From contig NC_067203.1 in NCBI RefSeq assembly GCF_026262505.1, positions 19,759,411 to 19,823,410 on the forward strand: a stretch of DNA of 64,000 nt. The letters are read 5' to 3'. This document shows positions 20,382 to 30,332 of the stretch, piece after piece. Position numbers and translations under genes: made by a program. The notes under the pieces are model-generated. The model had not been told where the DNA came from. It was given only the letters and a program-made list of their open reading frames with translations, and did no database searches. The first letter of the stretch is position 1. Each line of letters starts with the position of its first letter. This DNA comes from Trichomonas vaginalis G3. Lineage: Eukaryota > Parabasalia > Trichomonadida > Trichomonadidae.

Positions 20382-21209
20382 TTAATCAAATTTAACACTT
20401 CCTTTATTTAAATCAACTATTATTTTTCCATGTTCACCTAATTGCTGATATTGTGTGCAAAGTTCATTAATGCTCATTGGTAAATTCACTTGATAAAGCA
20501 TAACGTTCAACTGTTGACGACTAAACCCACTGAAAATGAAAAGGGTTGATAGATTTGATTTAATGTTTGTGCTTAATGCTTTGAAGTATTGAACAGCCAT
20601 GAAGAATGAACACTGAATGTGTCGACATTGAGTTAATAACTGATTAAAATATGATTTCTCATTTGTTATTAGTTTTGATTTCACTGCATCATCTAGAAAA
20701 ATGAGTGAATGCAAAAATTCTCTATCAAAATTTGAAATAGAAAGTGTTTCAAATAATTCATCCCGTTGTTTATCAATAATTTTATCCTCTAATCCTTGCT
20801 TCTTGATTGTATTATATAATTCTTTATACATTAAAAAGTTTTTTAAATAATCTTCTGCTTCTTCTTGTGATAAATAAATAATTGGAATTTTGATTAAATG
20901 CTTTAAAGATTCAAATGTATCATCTGAAGGTGAACCTGAACGGTTGATATAAATTAACACATGTGAATGGGGTGAAGTGTTAGCAATAATGATAATTTGT
21001 TTTAATATCGTTAATGTTTTACCTTTATTTTGTTTACCAATTGCTGCAGTGATTGAATTTAAATAACATTCAGAATATGGAATTTTCATTAATTTTTCCT
21101 TAGATAGAGCATTTCTATTATCACTCAATGCTTCATTAATCATATCATCTATGTAGGTATTATATACATCTGTTAATTCTTCATAAGGGGTGGATGAATT
21201 TAAATCCAT
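20382..21209 (-). CDS. genome-packaging ATPase (A32/FtsK-HerA type)
   Basis: The 275-residue protein has Walker A AAIGKQNKGKTLTILK at about residue 55 and Walker B LIFLDDAV at about 168. The downstream pattern LTQCRHIQCSFFMAVQYFKA with FIFSGFSRQQLNVM is typical of viral A32-like packaging ATPases. The enzyme drives DNA into the preformed capsid. It lies next to the capsid gene, as is common in Polintons and virophages. It appears intact. The start is in TTTGATTAAATG. A decayed counterpart lies in Polinton 2 at about 52965-53945. Confidence 0.85.
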   Translation of the reverse strand: MDLNSSTPYEELTDVYNTYIDDMINEALSDNRNALSKEKLMKIPYSECYLNSITAAIGKQNKGKTLTILKQIIIIANTSPHSHVLIYINRSGSPSDDTFESLKHLIKIPIIYLSQEEAEDYLKNFLMYKELYNTIKKQGLEDKIIDKQRDELFETLSISNFDREFLHSLIFLDDAVKSKLITNEKSYFNQLLTQCRHIQCSFFMAVQYFKALSTNIKSNLSTLFIFSGFSRQQLNVMLYQVNLPMSINELCTQYQQLGEHGKIIVDLNKGSVKFD

Positions 21210-21233
21210 TTAATCAAAAATAAATTTATAATT

Positions 21234-22872
21234 TTAAACATTTCTATTCATCAATATTTCATCATATGAACTTCTATACTGTGGTGGTGTACCTGTTGGA
21301 TGATATTTCAAACCTTCGTCCGGTGTCCATATCCAATATGTAGTCCTAGTAAACCAAACCTGAGGAGGATTTGTCACCTTTGAACAGTAAGTGTCATTTT
21401 CACCCTGAATGATTGGATATGCTTTCACTTGTACTGTAACTTGTGAATTGAAAGTTTCTAATCCATCAAAGAATATACCTGCTCCATCACGTTGAACTGG
21501 AATAGTGCATAAGAATGAAGTTTGGTCTTTCCATGTTCTAGCTAATGGTGTGCCATTATCATCATTCAGTGGTCTAGTTAATGAGTCCTCGTATTCTTCC
21601 GTGCATTCATTCACTCCATCTAAATCAGAAGCTTGAAGCATACGTGTAAAGAATATGTCACCCACTGTGGTCATCGCTTGATCGGGGAAGTTTCTGGAAT
21701 CTATAGTGACCTGAAGACCTCGAAGCATTGGATTTTCTAAAACTGTTCTTTGCATTGCATTCTTCGGAAATGTTAACACAACATCTGTAACATTATGAAG
21801 AGCGTATGAGAAATCTGAGCTGATACCTTCAGGAGTGATGCAACCTCCATTTAGTGAACGAACGTCAATATGTTGAGCTGGAATCATGAATGGATCTTCC
21901 TTACTGAATAAACGTGGTATTGCTTTAATTGATTCTTCAATTAAACCATATCCTGGTGTAATGCATTTATCCTCTAAAACTTCCATCTTTGTGCATGAAA
22001 TAATAACGTTATCAACTGTTGCGTCAGCAGATGTAGCGGCTAAGCTTGTAATTAATTTGGCAGGAAGTCCGATTTGTTGGAATTTGCGATCATATTTATA
22101 AACATGATTCATAATCTTTTCATAATTTTCATCAGTTATCTTTTCATAAACGTAATTTTGTAAATCAGCAACTCTTAACGGTCAACCTGACAAAATACTA
22201 AAGTATCCCTGAAAACATAATATTTAAGAATGATTTCACCAAATGATTTAGGATAATCATCGAACGCCTGAAATGCTAACAAATCATTTACCGGAATAAT
22301 CATATCAAAAGTGATATCAACTTCTTCATTTGCGTTCTTGAAAACTTCTGAAGGGTCAATATATTTACCACATACTGAGTTATCATATTTTGAACATTAT
22401 TATATAACGAATGAACAAACTTTTTAACTTTCCTTTCTGATTTTGGTTTATATGTTGCAAATGCGAAAGATTCACGGGCGCAATCCATCTGAAGATAACC
22501 GGCATCACCTCTTTCGGTTTCTACTTCTAATTGTTTAAAGCTTTGATTTGATGATTTGTAACCAACGAATAAACGCATGCATTTAAAAGCGGCATCACAT
22601 GTGAAAGCTTTATTTGAAACTAGAGTTGCTTTAACTTTGCGTTTAATATATGTGTCACCTAATTGGTTCACATCATGAGCCGGATTTGTAATTCTTAAAT
22701 GAGTTTGTTTATCATCAAAATATGGAGCATCAGAGTCATAGCATGAACTTTCAAGTTCTCTATAATATCTTCTACCGTCATTCTTTGCGAATATTTCATT
22801 TATCTTTTCGAATGAATGAAACACATTTCCATTAATCGGTTTAGTGTTTGGCACTAAATAGTTAGTCGTCAT
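21234..22872 (-). pseudogene. mcp: major capsid protein (double jelly-roll type), broken
   Basis: The span encodes the largest beta-rich protein of the element, about 540 residues in total, in the usual place beside the packaging ATPase. The N-terminal part includes DTYIKRKVKATLVSN and CMRLFVGYKSSN. The C-terminal part includes NVTDVVLTFPKNAMQRTV, VQVKAYPIIQGEND and VWFTRTTYWIWTPDEGLKYH. The alternating strands and loop lengths fit Polinton double jelly-roll capsids. The Polinton 2 gene at 57934-59542 has comparable stretches (FLYVEQDIEIKPSAK, IFYVGYQYAPE). There are about one or two breaks. The start is in TTAATAAATG. Confidence 0.65.
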
Positions 22873-22941
22873 TTATTAATAAATAAAAAATCAAAATTAA
22901 AAGATGAAAATGAATTTTTAATTTTAATGAAATAATCAACT

Positions 22942-23157
22942 ATGGCTGCAGGATTCTTTAAAAAATTATGGGATAAAGTAAAAAGAGGAGCGCATAAAGT
23001 TTGGGAAACAATGAAGAAAGGAGCAAATTGGATATTTAAGAATAAAGAAGCAATTAGTGACGTTGCTGAATCAATAACACCAAAAGCCGCCCCAATAAGA
23101 GAAATATTAAATAAAGGAGAAAAAGTTTATCAAAGACTTCAACCGATACTAAGATAA
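22942..23157 (+). CDS. small basic amphipathic protein, MAAGFFKKLW family (copy A)
   Basis: This 71-residue protein starts MAAGFFKKLWDKVKRGAHKV, an amphipathic helix with Phe/Trp on one face and Lys/Arg on the other. The end is also helical. It shares its first ten residues with the convergent gene at 23182-23418. Polinton 2 encodes comparable products at 40832 (MGFFSKIGNFFRNVGRGIWN) and 44201. Adenovirus protein VI has a membrane-lytic N-terminal amphipathic helix, so a membrane-disrupting or cement role is possible by analogy only. Confidence 0.6.
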   Translation: MAAGFFKKLWDKVKRGAHKVWETMKKGANWIFKNKEAISDVAESITPKAAPIREILNKGEKVYQRLQPILR

Positions 23158-23181
23158 AAATAATATTTATTTATTTTTCCA

Positions 23182-23418
23182 CTATCTACCCCCTATTTTA
23201 TTAAGTATTCCTTCAGCTATTCCACCAATTGTGTTACCTGCTTGTGCTCCCATCGCCGGATTACCTGCTTTAGTACCTAATACTCCACCTATGATAGTTC
23301 CTGCCGTTTTCGCTACTGGTGCCAAAAAGTTTGCAACGGGTTTAATAATATTTTTATGAACCCAACCCGCAGCTTTCTTAATTCCTTCCCATAATTTTTT
23401 AAAGAATCCTGCCGCCAT
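23182..23418 (-). CDS. small amphipathic/glycine-rich protein, MAAGFFKKLW family (copy B)
   Basis: This 78-residue protein starts MAAGFFKKLWEGIKKAAGWV. A Gly/Ala-rich second half (TAGTIIGGVLGTKAGNPAMG) could insert in or span a membrane. The shared first ten residues with copy A, followed by diverging tails, suggest duplication and then change. The two genes converge with only 24 bp between their stops. Confidence 0.6.
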   Translation of the reverse strand: MAAGFFKKLWEGIKKAAGWVHKNIIKPVANFLAPVAKTAGTIIGGVLGTKAGNPAMGAQAGNTIGGIAEGILNKIGGR

Positions 23419-23484
23419 TTCTGATTTAATATTAATTAAAAAATATATTTCATCACTTATATTCTAATTTTTATTTAATGATAA

Positions 23485-23853
23485 ATGAAACCGATTTTAA
23501 AAATAAATGAAACAGAGGAGGAAGAAATAAATGAAAGTAAAGATGATAAACAAAAAATAAACGTTGTTAAACCAATTACTGAAATAAAAATTTTTTCATC
23601 TGTTGAAGAATTTAATGACTATTATGCTAACAATAAAAAATTATTTGAAGAATTGACAACGTGTAAATTGAATAAAATGTTTAAAGTTGATGGATTCAAA
23701 ATTTCAAAAATAAAAGGAGTGGTTAGTTTGAAATCTATTCCTCAATCAAGAATCACCTCATTAATGAAAATAGATGATTTAACAAAAAGAATAGAAATTA
23801 TTGAAGAAAGAATGAATCAAATAATTGATTTCATAAATTCAAATAATCATTAG
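23485..23853 (+). CDS. unknown acidic/coiled-coil protein at the right end of Polinton 1
   Basis: The 122-residue product has an acidic N-terminus (KINETEEEEINESKDDKQK), a central folded region and a C-terminal helix (RIEIIEERMNQIIDFINSN). No family is recognised. It is the last gene before the right terminal repeat. Its start TTAATGATAAATG fits the element's start signal. Confidence 0.55.
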   Translation: MKPILKINETEEEEINESKDDKQKINVVKPITEIKIFSSVEEFNDYYANNKKLFEELTTCKLNKMFKVDGFKISKIKGVVSLKSIPQSRITSLMKIDDLTKRIEIIEERMNQIIDFINSNNH

Positions 23854-24014
23854 TTTCTAATTTCTTTTACTCATTTATGAGGTCTTTGATTATGACTCCA
23901 TTGATTCCATTCATGATTTAAACACTTGTTTAATTAATCGCGGAATATCTGACATCATCTATATATAGCTTCTTTTATAAAAGATAAAAGATAAATTATT
24001 TTAAAATTAATGTT

Positions 24015-24261
24015 AATTTTTTAATGGTTTATTTTTTTAAAAAAATTATTTTTTATTTCATTATGTATGGGCTGAGTGTAAATGTCTTACAATTTTGAAA
24101 ATTTTTTAAATCTTGATTTATTCAAAAACGTAAGAATAAAAACCGTAAGAATCATACATTTTTTACTTCATATGTTAAAAAAAATGATACAAAATCGTTC
24201 AATATTGTATGAATTCTTACGTTTACAAAAAAAGTCACACAACCTTTCAACATATACTACT
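24015..24261. repeat. right terminal inverted repeat of Polinton 1
   Basis: This is the inverted partner of 2700-2930 and ends ...CATATACTACT at 24261. It differs from the left copy by one base in the outer 210 and by a short A/T-run insertion further in. The high identity suggests a young insertion or recent conversion between the ends. Confidence 0.9.
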
Positions 24262-24267
24262 TCTATC
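24262..24267. repeat. target-site duplication of Polinton 1, right copy
   Basis: TCTATC directly follows the last base of the right inverted repeat and is identical to 2694-2699. It belongs to the last codons of the interrupted phosphatase gene. Confidence 0.88.
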
Positions 24268-25358
24268 AAATGGAACATTAACCGACATACTCCGCGGTCT
24301 ATTAACCGCGAAATTATTAACCTTGACCGCTTTTTCACACTTAACTATCTTTGGTATCAGTAAAGCGCTTTTCTGTGGAGTGCCATACATCGGTAGGGAT
24401 GGAATTACTTTTTCTGCTATGCGGCGCTTTGGTGTATTCAGAGGAGAGTATTCTATAGGAATATAATTGTTTTCTTCATCGATATATAATATGCCAGAAT
24501 TATTTTCCATTTCTGGAACATAGTTGGAGGCAGAGAATACGGTAATACATGCGCCATTAAACATTATGGAAACTCCGTCGACGAAAAGGTGTCCTCTAAT
24601 GAGTCCTCTTAAGTTATTTCGTGTTAAAAATGTTTTAAGGGCTTCTTCATTGAAATAGTATCCATGGCCGCGTGGTGATGCAAAATAAGTCATATTAAGC
24701 TCAGGTTTTGGATCACTCCAAACGATTGGTTCTACAACATCTGTGCAAAATTCTATGGGTCTTTTTAGAGCAGCAATTTGTTCAACTGTTTGGAGTTGTG
24801 GACCAATACCTCCATGCATACAAATGAAATCACCAACAATAGCAGCTAAAGGAAGATAAGAAAATAAAGAATAAAAATTGGTAAGAATCTCTTGATGGTT
24901 AACATAAAGTTGTATGATCTCATCTTTGAATGTATTAGTTGGTTTTGTGGGAATGAACTCGTGGTTACCTCTGATAACGAAAATATTTTGTGGATATAAA
25001 ATCTTGAGAAGGATAACAAAAGTGATGACTTCTGTTGAATAAACGCCCCTATCAACGAAATCACCTAAAAAAGATAACTTGCTTCCGGCGGAAGTCCATT
25101 TTTCTGAAATATTCTATACAGGTCAAATAAATGGCCGTGTAAATCACCAATAACGTATATAGGCGTCTTAATATTAAGAACGATAGGATCCTCTTGAAAC
25201 TTTTGCGTGGCAAGTTTTAGAATTTGAATCAAAAGTGATGGAGTGATAAATGGAGGATTAAAAGGGACTTCTGATGTTGAATATTTTTCAACTGGGAAAG
25301 ACATAAGCAAGATATGTTCTTGAAGTAAAGCTTGTAACGAGGGACCTAGCGCATTCAT
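24262..25358 (-). pseudogene. PP1-like Ser/Thr phosphatase gene cut by Polinton 1
   Basis: The gene encodes a PPP-family metallophosphatase. Motifs in order are GDLHGHLFDLYRIF, GDFVDRG, VIRGNHE, MHGGIG, WSDPKP, IRGHLFVDG and FSASNY. These supply the two-metal site. RGHLF and SASNY differ slightly from the RGHQ and SAPNYC of typical PP1, which the neighbour at 27988 keeps. The frame changes once, at a six-T run (25067-25072), just before GDFVDRG: one T is missing there, or the read has a homopolymer error. Polinton 1 then separates the last 11 codons, now at 2658-2699. As it stands the frame would run into the element and stop after SSIC. The catalytic part is otherwise conserved. Confidence 0.85.
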
Positions 25359-25488
25359 AATTTTGAATACAACTTTTCAAAATTCAGAAAATTTTAAAAA
25401 TCTTTTATTTAAAAGATAATTAAATTTATTTAACATATATGTTATGTTAATTCTTTTTAAATTCAATAAATTGATTCAATTTGCTTTA

Positions 25489-27053
25489 AGGGTGCACCCG
25501 TATGTACGTTTATTTGAGAGGAGGAGGATTACCCTCTCAATTTTGAGGGATTCGTTAGTTTATTTTCTCGATGAATATGCAATAAAATTTGATTTTTACC
25601 TTATCAATATACTTCATATAATATACACATGTTCATGTAAAAACTTTTTTCCAAAATCCTCAGGAATTAAGGGATTTTTGAATTTTAAGGGAGGCTTCCG
25701 ACCAGAAAGCCCTCTCAATTTTTTGTGATGTTTACACTAAAAGTGAGATTCGTTAAGCGTTTTTCTCGTTGAATATTGAGTTTTCCGGATTTTAAGTTAT
25801 TCATAAAGCTTCTCTATATTATACCCTATCTACTGATATGATTATTTTTGAAAAATCTCTTAAATCGACCTGCACTGAATTTTTTAGGGAAAATTCGAAA
25901 TTTTATAAGCGTTTTCTGTAACGTTTTTTCACGGAATAAAATCCGAAAAATAATTTTTTGAAGAATCATTTGGGTAGAATACTTATCGAAAATTATATTT
26001 ATTATAATTTTGGTCGATAAAAATAAGCGGATTCAAAACTGGCAAAAACCCTTTCGGCAATTTGTGGACGATTCCGAACCCCCTCATTTTTGAAATTTAA
26101 TAAGAAAAATAGAATCTTTATTAAATATAGATTTTAAAAAACTTGGTTATAAATTACGAAATTTTCTCACTTGGGCTAAAAAGTGACAATTTGATCGGAA
26201 GCCACCCTTAAGAATTTTTTTCGAATTTTTTCGAAAAAAAAAATATTTTCAGAACAGCCTTAACGGCTAAGATTTAGGAACAATGTTAAGTATCAAAAAG
26301 AAAGGAGGTCTGATATAGACAACATATATCGTTGAAGGTTGAAAAAATCTCTAATATTTGAGCCCAAAATTTCAAATTTTAATTTTTTGAAAAAAGAGGC
26401 CACCCGTATGTACGTTTATTTGAGAGGAGGAGGATTATATTTTGAAAGGGTGAAACATTATGAATATGTTAATTATATAATAATATGTATTATTATAAAA
26501 AAGAAAAAATAAAGCACGTTAAAATTTTTCTTTCTTGATTTTTTACAAAATCTACTTAGAATTATGCAAAATATGACTAAATAATTATAAATTTCAAGTT
26601 AAATTTTAATTTTGATAAATAATTTAAATTTCAAAATATCAAGTTCAGTTCGACTATGTATGTAGTAATTCCTCAATAAAGTGCCAAAACCCTATTAAAT
26701 ATATGAACATTTTCAACATTTTAATGTTTTTATTTAAAAATTTGATGGAATATGAGCTTCAAACAATTATTATGTAAATAAAAATAATTAAATATATGTA
26801 GTTATTCGTATTACAACCGTAGTAAGTCGATTCTTCCTTTCTTCTACTGAGTTTTGAATTTGATTTCGAATTGTAAAGAGATTCAAAGGGAAAATACTAG
26901 CGGATAAAAACTACCTCCATGAAAGGGTCATAATGGAGTCAAGTTGTATTTTTTGATATGTTTTGCTTTTCGAGCCTAAATAGGTAGCCAAGATAATGCC
27001 TAAAAATAAGGTTCTAAATTCTGAAGTTTACATGATCCTCTCGTGTGCACCCT
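25489..27053. mobile_element. candidate TA-flanked DNA transposon or MITE, 1.57 kb
   Basis: TTTAAGGGTGCAC at 25485-25497 is mirrored exactly by GTGCACCCTTAAA at 27045-27057. If the outer TA at each end is a target duplication, the element is 25489-27053. A 37-bp piece beside the left end (25495-25531, CACCCGTATGTACGTTTATT and on) is repeated directly at 26401-26437, hinting at an internal duplication or nested copy. There is no credible coding frame. The inverted repeat is only 13 bp, so the call is tentative. Confidence 0.4.
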
Positions 27054-27057
27054 TAAA

Positions 27058-27987
27058 AAAAATAAATAAGCAGAAAATATCTGAGTTCATGTTATTAAAC
27101 AATAATAAAAGAAATCGGATGAAAATTGAATAATCACATTCATAATTTTCTCAAAAATTGAAAGAGAAATTTTAAAAACATTTTAATTATATTCCATAGT
27201 GTGATTTAAATTTATCATAAATTAAAAATAATTTCTTTACCCTCACAAAAATTGAACATTGCTATTTCCATTTCATTTAGACCGAAATATGATTTCATTA
27301 GTTGAGTTGATGAAATTCATCTAAACTAATGAAAAATTTGTGGTTCTGAATTTTGGTTTTATGAAAAGGTGACATTTTTTCAGAGGATTTCTAATCGAAT
27401 CATTTGAGTTTAAATTCTTTATTGATTAATTTTCTATTATTTCATATCAGCCCTTTTTTACGCAAATATGGTTGTTCATTCTTACGGTTTATATTGAGAT
27501 CTCGGATAAATATTACTTGAGATTTTCCTTTCACTAACTTCTTTATTTGATTGTTCAGATAATTCTAAAAAATAGCAAATTAAGCACAGTTGATTGAATA
27601 ATTTGCATATACGAGTATCAATTTGAATAACTTATACAACCTTCTTTTTTAACCCCTCATATATTTTCTTCGTATTGCAAAACTAACAAATTGCAATCTT
27701 AAAATATATATTTTGCTATTTTCATCCTATGTTTTGTCCAAAGTTAAACTTATTGATCAGTATCGGTATTAGTGTATAATAAATGGAAATTTGAAACGCT
27801 ATTTACCTTTAACAAGCATATGACATAAACCCACTGGCATTGTATTAAATATCCATGATAGTAAAACTTTATCTGTTCAAGACATTTGATCAAACAGAAA
27901 ATAAAGCGAAAGAAATATAGTTGTGTTAAAGTAAAAAAGCAGCTGTACATTAGTAGTATCAATCTCGTAATTGAAAAGTTCTCCATT
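27058..27987. other. intergenic, upstream of the second phosphatase
   Basis: This is AT-rich sequence with no gene, RNA or clear repeat. It presumably holds the promoter of the phosphatase gene at 27988, but I see no unambiguous Inr. Confidence 0.4.
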
Positions 27988-29025
27988 ATGATGAGTCATT
28001 GTTGTCAAAAAAGTTTTAATTATAAACGTGCACTGATGTCATTGAAGTGGCTTGATGCTATTACAGATAAATTACTTGATGCCGGCTCCAAACCACCAGG
28101 TACACCTGCTGGTCTTTCACTTTCAAAAATACAAATGCTTTGCAAGGAAGTTCGTAAAATTTTAATTGATCAACCAATCCTTCTCGAGCTTCAGCCTCCG
28201 CTTACAATCTGTGGAGATATTCATGGTCAGTATCACGATCTTCTTCGCATTTTTGATCGTTGCAAATACCCACCACAAACAAATTACCTATTTCTTGGCG
28301 ATTATGTTGATAGAGGTGTCCAATCCATTGAAACAATATGTTTATTATTCTCATACAAAATCAGATATCCAGAAAACTTCTTTTTACTCAGAGGAAATCA
28401 TGAATGTTCGTATATCAATCGTGAATTTGGTTTCTTCGATGAATGCATACAGCAATATAGCGTCACTGTTTGGCGTATGTTTTCAGATGTGTTTAACTGC
28501 TTACCACTTGCAGCCATTATTGATGACAAGATCTTCTGCGTTCACGGAGGTATTTCACCAAATCTTAGAAAGCTTGATGATATCCGTGCATTAGAATCTC
28601 AGAGACCATTCGAAATTCCAGAAGAAGGTTTAGTATGCGACCTAGTCTGGTCAGATCCAGATTTCGAAACACCTGAATGGGCAGGTAATGATAGAGGTGC
28701 CTCATACGTCTTTGGTGTCAATCCGCTTAAGAAATTCCTTGAAAGATTCCATTTCGATTTAGTTGTAAGAGGTCATCAAGCCGTTATGGGCGGATATGAC
28801 TTCCCATTCCAAGACGAGCAAGGAATTGTTACATTATTCTCTGCTCCAAACTATTGTTATGAATACGATAATAAAGGTGCTACAATGCAAGTGGACGAAA
28901 ATCTCTTCTGCAGCTTCACTGTTTTGCCACCAATGAAGTGGGAAGAAGACTATTTCGTTGGTCCACGTCCAGGTACACCACCAAGAGGAACAGAAGAAAA
29001 CGGTCCAACAGAATTGCACCTCTAA
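27988..29025 (+). CDS. Ser/Thr protein phosphatase, PP1 type
   Basis: This is a complete PPP-family catalytic subunit with all signature motifs: ICGDIHGQYHDLLRIF, GDYVDRGVQSIE, LLRGNHECSYINREFGFFDE, FCVHGGISPNL, LVWSDPD, VVRGHQAVMGGY and FSAPNYCYEYDN. These give the metal-binding Asp, His and Asn and the phosphate-binding Arg. It removes phosphate from Ser/Thr in many targets, with specificity from partner subunits. The catalytic region is about 300 residues with a short Pro/Gly tail. Translation could start at 27988 or at MSLKWLDAI (28036); the upstream ATG gives a Cys/Lys-rich leader unusual for PP1. The stop is followed by A (TAAA). It faces away from the split phosphatase gene, so the two may be a divergent duplicated pair. 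Confidence 0.92.
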   Translation: MMSHCCQKSFNYKRALMSLKWLDAITDKLLDAGSKPPGTPAGLSLSKIQMLCKEVRKILIDQPILLELQPPLTICGDIHGQYHDLLRIFDRCKYPPQTNYLFLGDYVDRGVQSIETICLLFSYKIRYPENFFLLRGNHECSYINREFGFFDECIQQYSVTVWRMFSDVFNCLPLAAIIDDKIFCVHGGISPNLRKLDDIRALESQRPFEIPEEGLVCDLVWSDPDFETPEWAGNDRGASYVFGVNPLKKFLERFHFDLVVRGHQAVMGGYDFPFQDEQGIVTLFSAPNYCYEYDNKGATMQVDENLFCSFTVLPPMKWEEDYFVGPRPGTPPRGTEENGPTELHL

Positions 29026-29288
29026 ACACATTAAATTGCAGTTTACTGGTTTTATTCATGGCAAATGGTTATATAATAATAAATATGAAAATCATATTAT
29101 TTTTGAAAAATCTAGATTTCTTTCGAAAACAAGCATACCATAAAAGAATATGTGTATGATAACTAGAATTCTTTTGTTTGTAGTAAAAAAAAGTTAATGA
29201 AACTCTATAATTACATTTACAGGTATAAAGAAATAACAAAACAGTATTATATGTGTATAAAAAGGAATATATGTTGTATTTCAATTGA

Positions 29289-30029
29289 TTAATGGCGAGA
29301 ATGGTGGTGATGATGGTGATGGTGCGAATGACGATGATGATTATGGGAAGAATCGCTACTACTATCACTACTGTTGTAGTCTTTCGATTGGTCAGATTTT
29401 TTATTGACTTCTTGCCTTGATATTGTATTTTTCCGATTCAATTTTAATTCGCTTTCATTTTCTCCGTCGTCATCTGATGGGTATAATTGTGAAATGTTTG
29501 ATCGTGAGTTTTTGTTTTTAATTAGTTCAGCTTGTTCAATTAATTTTTGTTCTTGTGCTTTCCTTAGTTCTTCTTCTCTCTTTTTATTGAATATTGCAGT
29601 AAATGGATCCTCTCTTAACTTCATATCTTTATCTCCTTTGTATTCATTAACTGCCATTAAAAATTTTGCTCCAGGTAAGTTATTTTGAGTCATTTGAGCA
29701 TGACGTTTTTCTTGAAGTATTGCGTCTGGACGTTGTTTTTCAAGCAATGGATTAACTCTGACTTCATCTTCTTCATCTTCGTCGCCTTTTTTCTGTATAA
29801 TTGGTGCTTTGTATATCCATTCTAATCTCCTTGTTGTTTTTTCAATTCTGCCTGATGCTTCTTGTGCTTTTCTTAACTCTTCCAAATCTTTTTCTTCTTC
29901 TCTTTCTCTTCTAAGCTCAGCCATCCTTGTTTGCTCTTCTTTATATTTAGCTTCAGCCTCTGCAACTTTTCTGATGTTATCTAAACGCCTCGGATGGAAG
30001 CGTTTCTTCGAGAGAAATTTCATTGACAT
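29289..30029 (-). CDS. CWC25-like splicing factor
   Basis: The first 80 residues match the CWC25 N-terminus (CIR-N type): LSKKRFHPRRLDNIRKVAEA, a long charged helix, then RRLEWIYKAP. CWC25 joins the spliceosome after activation and helps the first catalytic step, so it marks a host that still splices some introns. The middle has NNLPGAKFLMAVNEYKGDKD and a second Glu/Lys-rich helix. The end is a Ser/Asp stretch followed by a long His run (residues about 230-245). An Inr lies 9-17 nt upstream of the ATG. It converges on the phosphatase gene. Confidence 0.75.
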   Translation of the reverse strand: MSMKFLSKKRFHPRRLDNIRKVAEAEAKYKEEQTRMAELRREREEEKDLEELRKAQEASGRIEKTTRRLEWIYKAPIIQKKGDEDEEDEVRVNPLLEKQRPDAILQEKRHAQMTQNNLPGAKFLMAVNEYKGDKDMKLREDPFTAIFNKKREEELRKAQEQKLIEQAELIKNKNSRSNISQLYPSDDDGENESELKLNRKNTISRQEVNKKSDQSKDYNSSDSSSDSSHNHHRHSHHHHHHHHSRH

Positions 30030-30037
30030 TCTTTATT

Positions 30038-30046
30038 CTAAATGAA
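30038..30046 (-). promoter_or_regulatory. trichomonad-type Inr of the CWC25-like gene
   Basis: On the minus strand TTTCATTTAG lies about 10-18 nt before the ATG at 30029. It contains TCATTT, matching TCAYTW. Confidence 0.5.
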
Positions 30047-30332
30047 ACTTTTATAATAAATAGTATACACATCCATTATCTATAATTTCCGAATTCTTCA
30101 ATATCATTCCGCATTTACTTATAAATTCTGAAAATATGAAGAAGATTACATATCTACCTAAACTGTTAGACAATCATATGGGTAATATGCACATTTTCCT
30201 GTATAGTTACATCTCCTTAAATGCAATAGTTAGATTTGGAATAAAATAAGAAAAATAAAAAAAATTACTTAAAAAAATCAAGAGAGTAATAATTGCAACT
30301 AATGCATGAAATACATTGAAACAACTAAATCT

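Larger units (their letters stand above)
2700..24261. mobile_element. Polinton/Maverick element 1, ends intact
   Basis: The element is 21,562 bp and is bounded by terminal inverted repeats starting AGTAGTATATG, with a perfect 6-bp duplication. It carries the family's defining set: protein-primed DNA polymerase B, retroviral-type integrase, A32/FtsK-like packaging ATPase and a capsid gene. Extra genes are a primase-helicase, a KilA-N protein and a phage-like fibre. Early-type genes lie at the left on the plus strand, and replication and virion genes lie mainly on the minus strand. The near-identical repeats and the perfect duplication point to a fairly recent insertion. However, about five to eight breaks are spread over PolB, integrase, a small gene, capsid and possibly others. 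One of these is a DNA transposon insertion. Confidence 0.93.

Noticed and set aside
25444-25728. 94-codon frame upstream of the phosphatase genes
   Set aside because: It spans the end of the candidate transposon and repeat sequence, and has no protein-like pattern.
29300-29340. Simple repeat at the end of the CWC25-like gene as a microsatellite outside the gene
   Set aside because: It encodes the in-frame His run at the protein's C-terminus and is part of the coding region.
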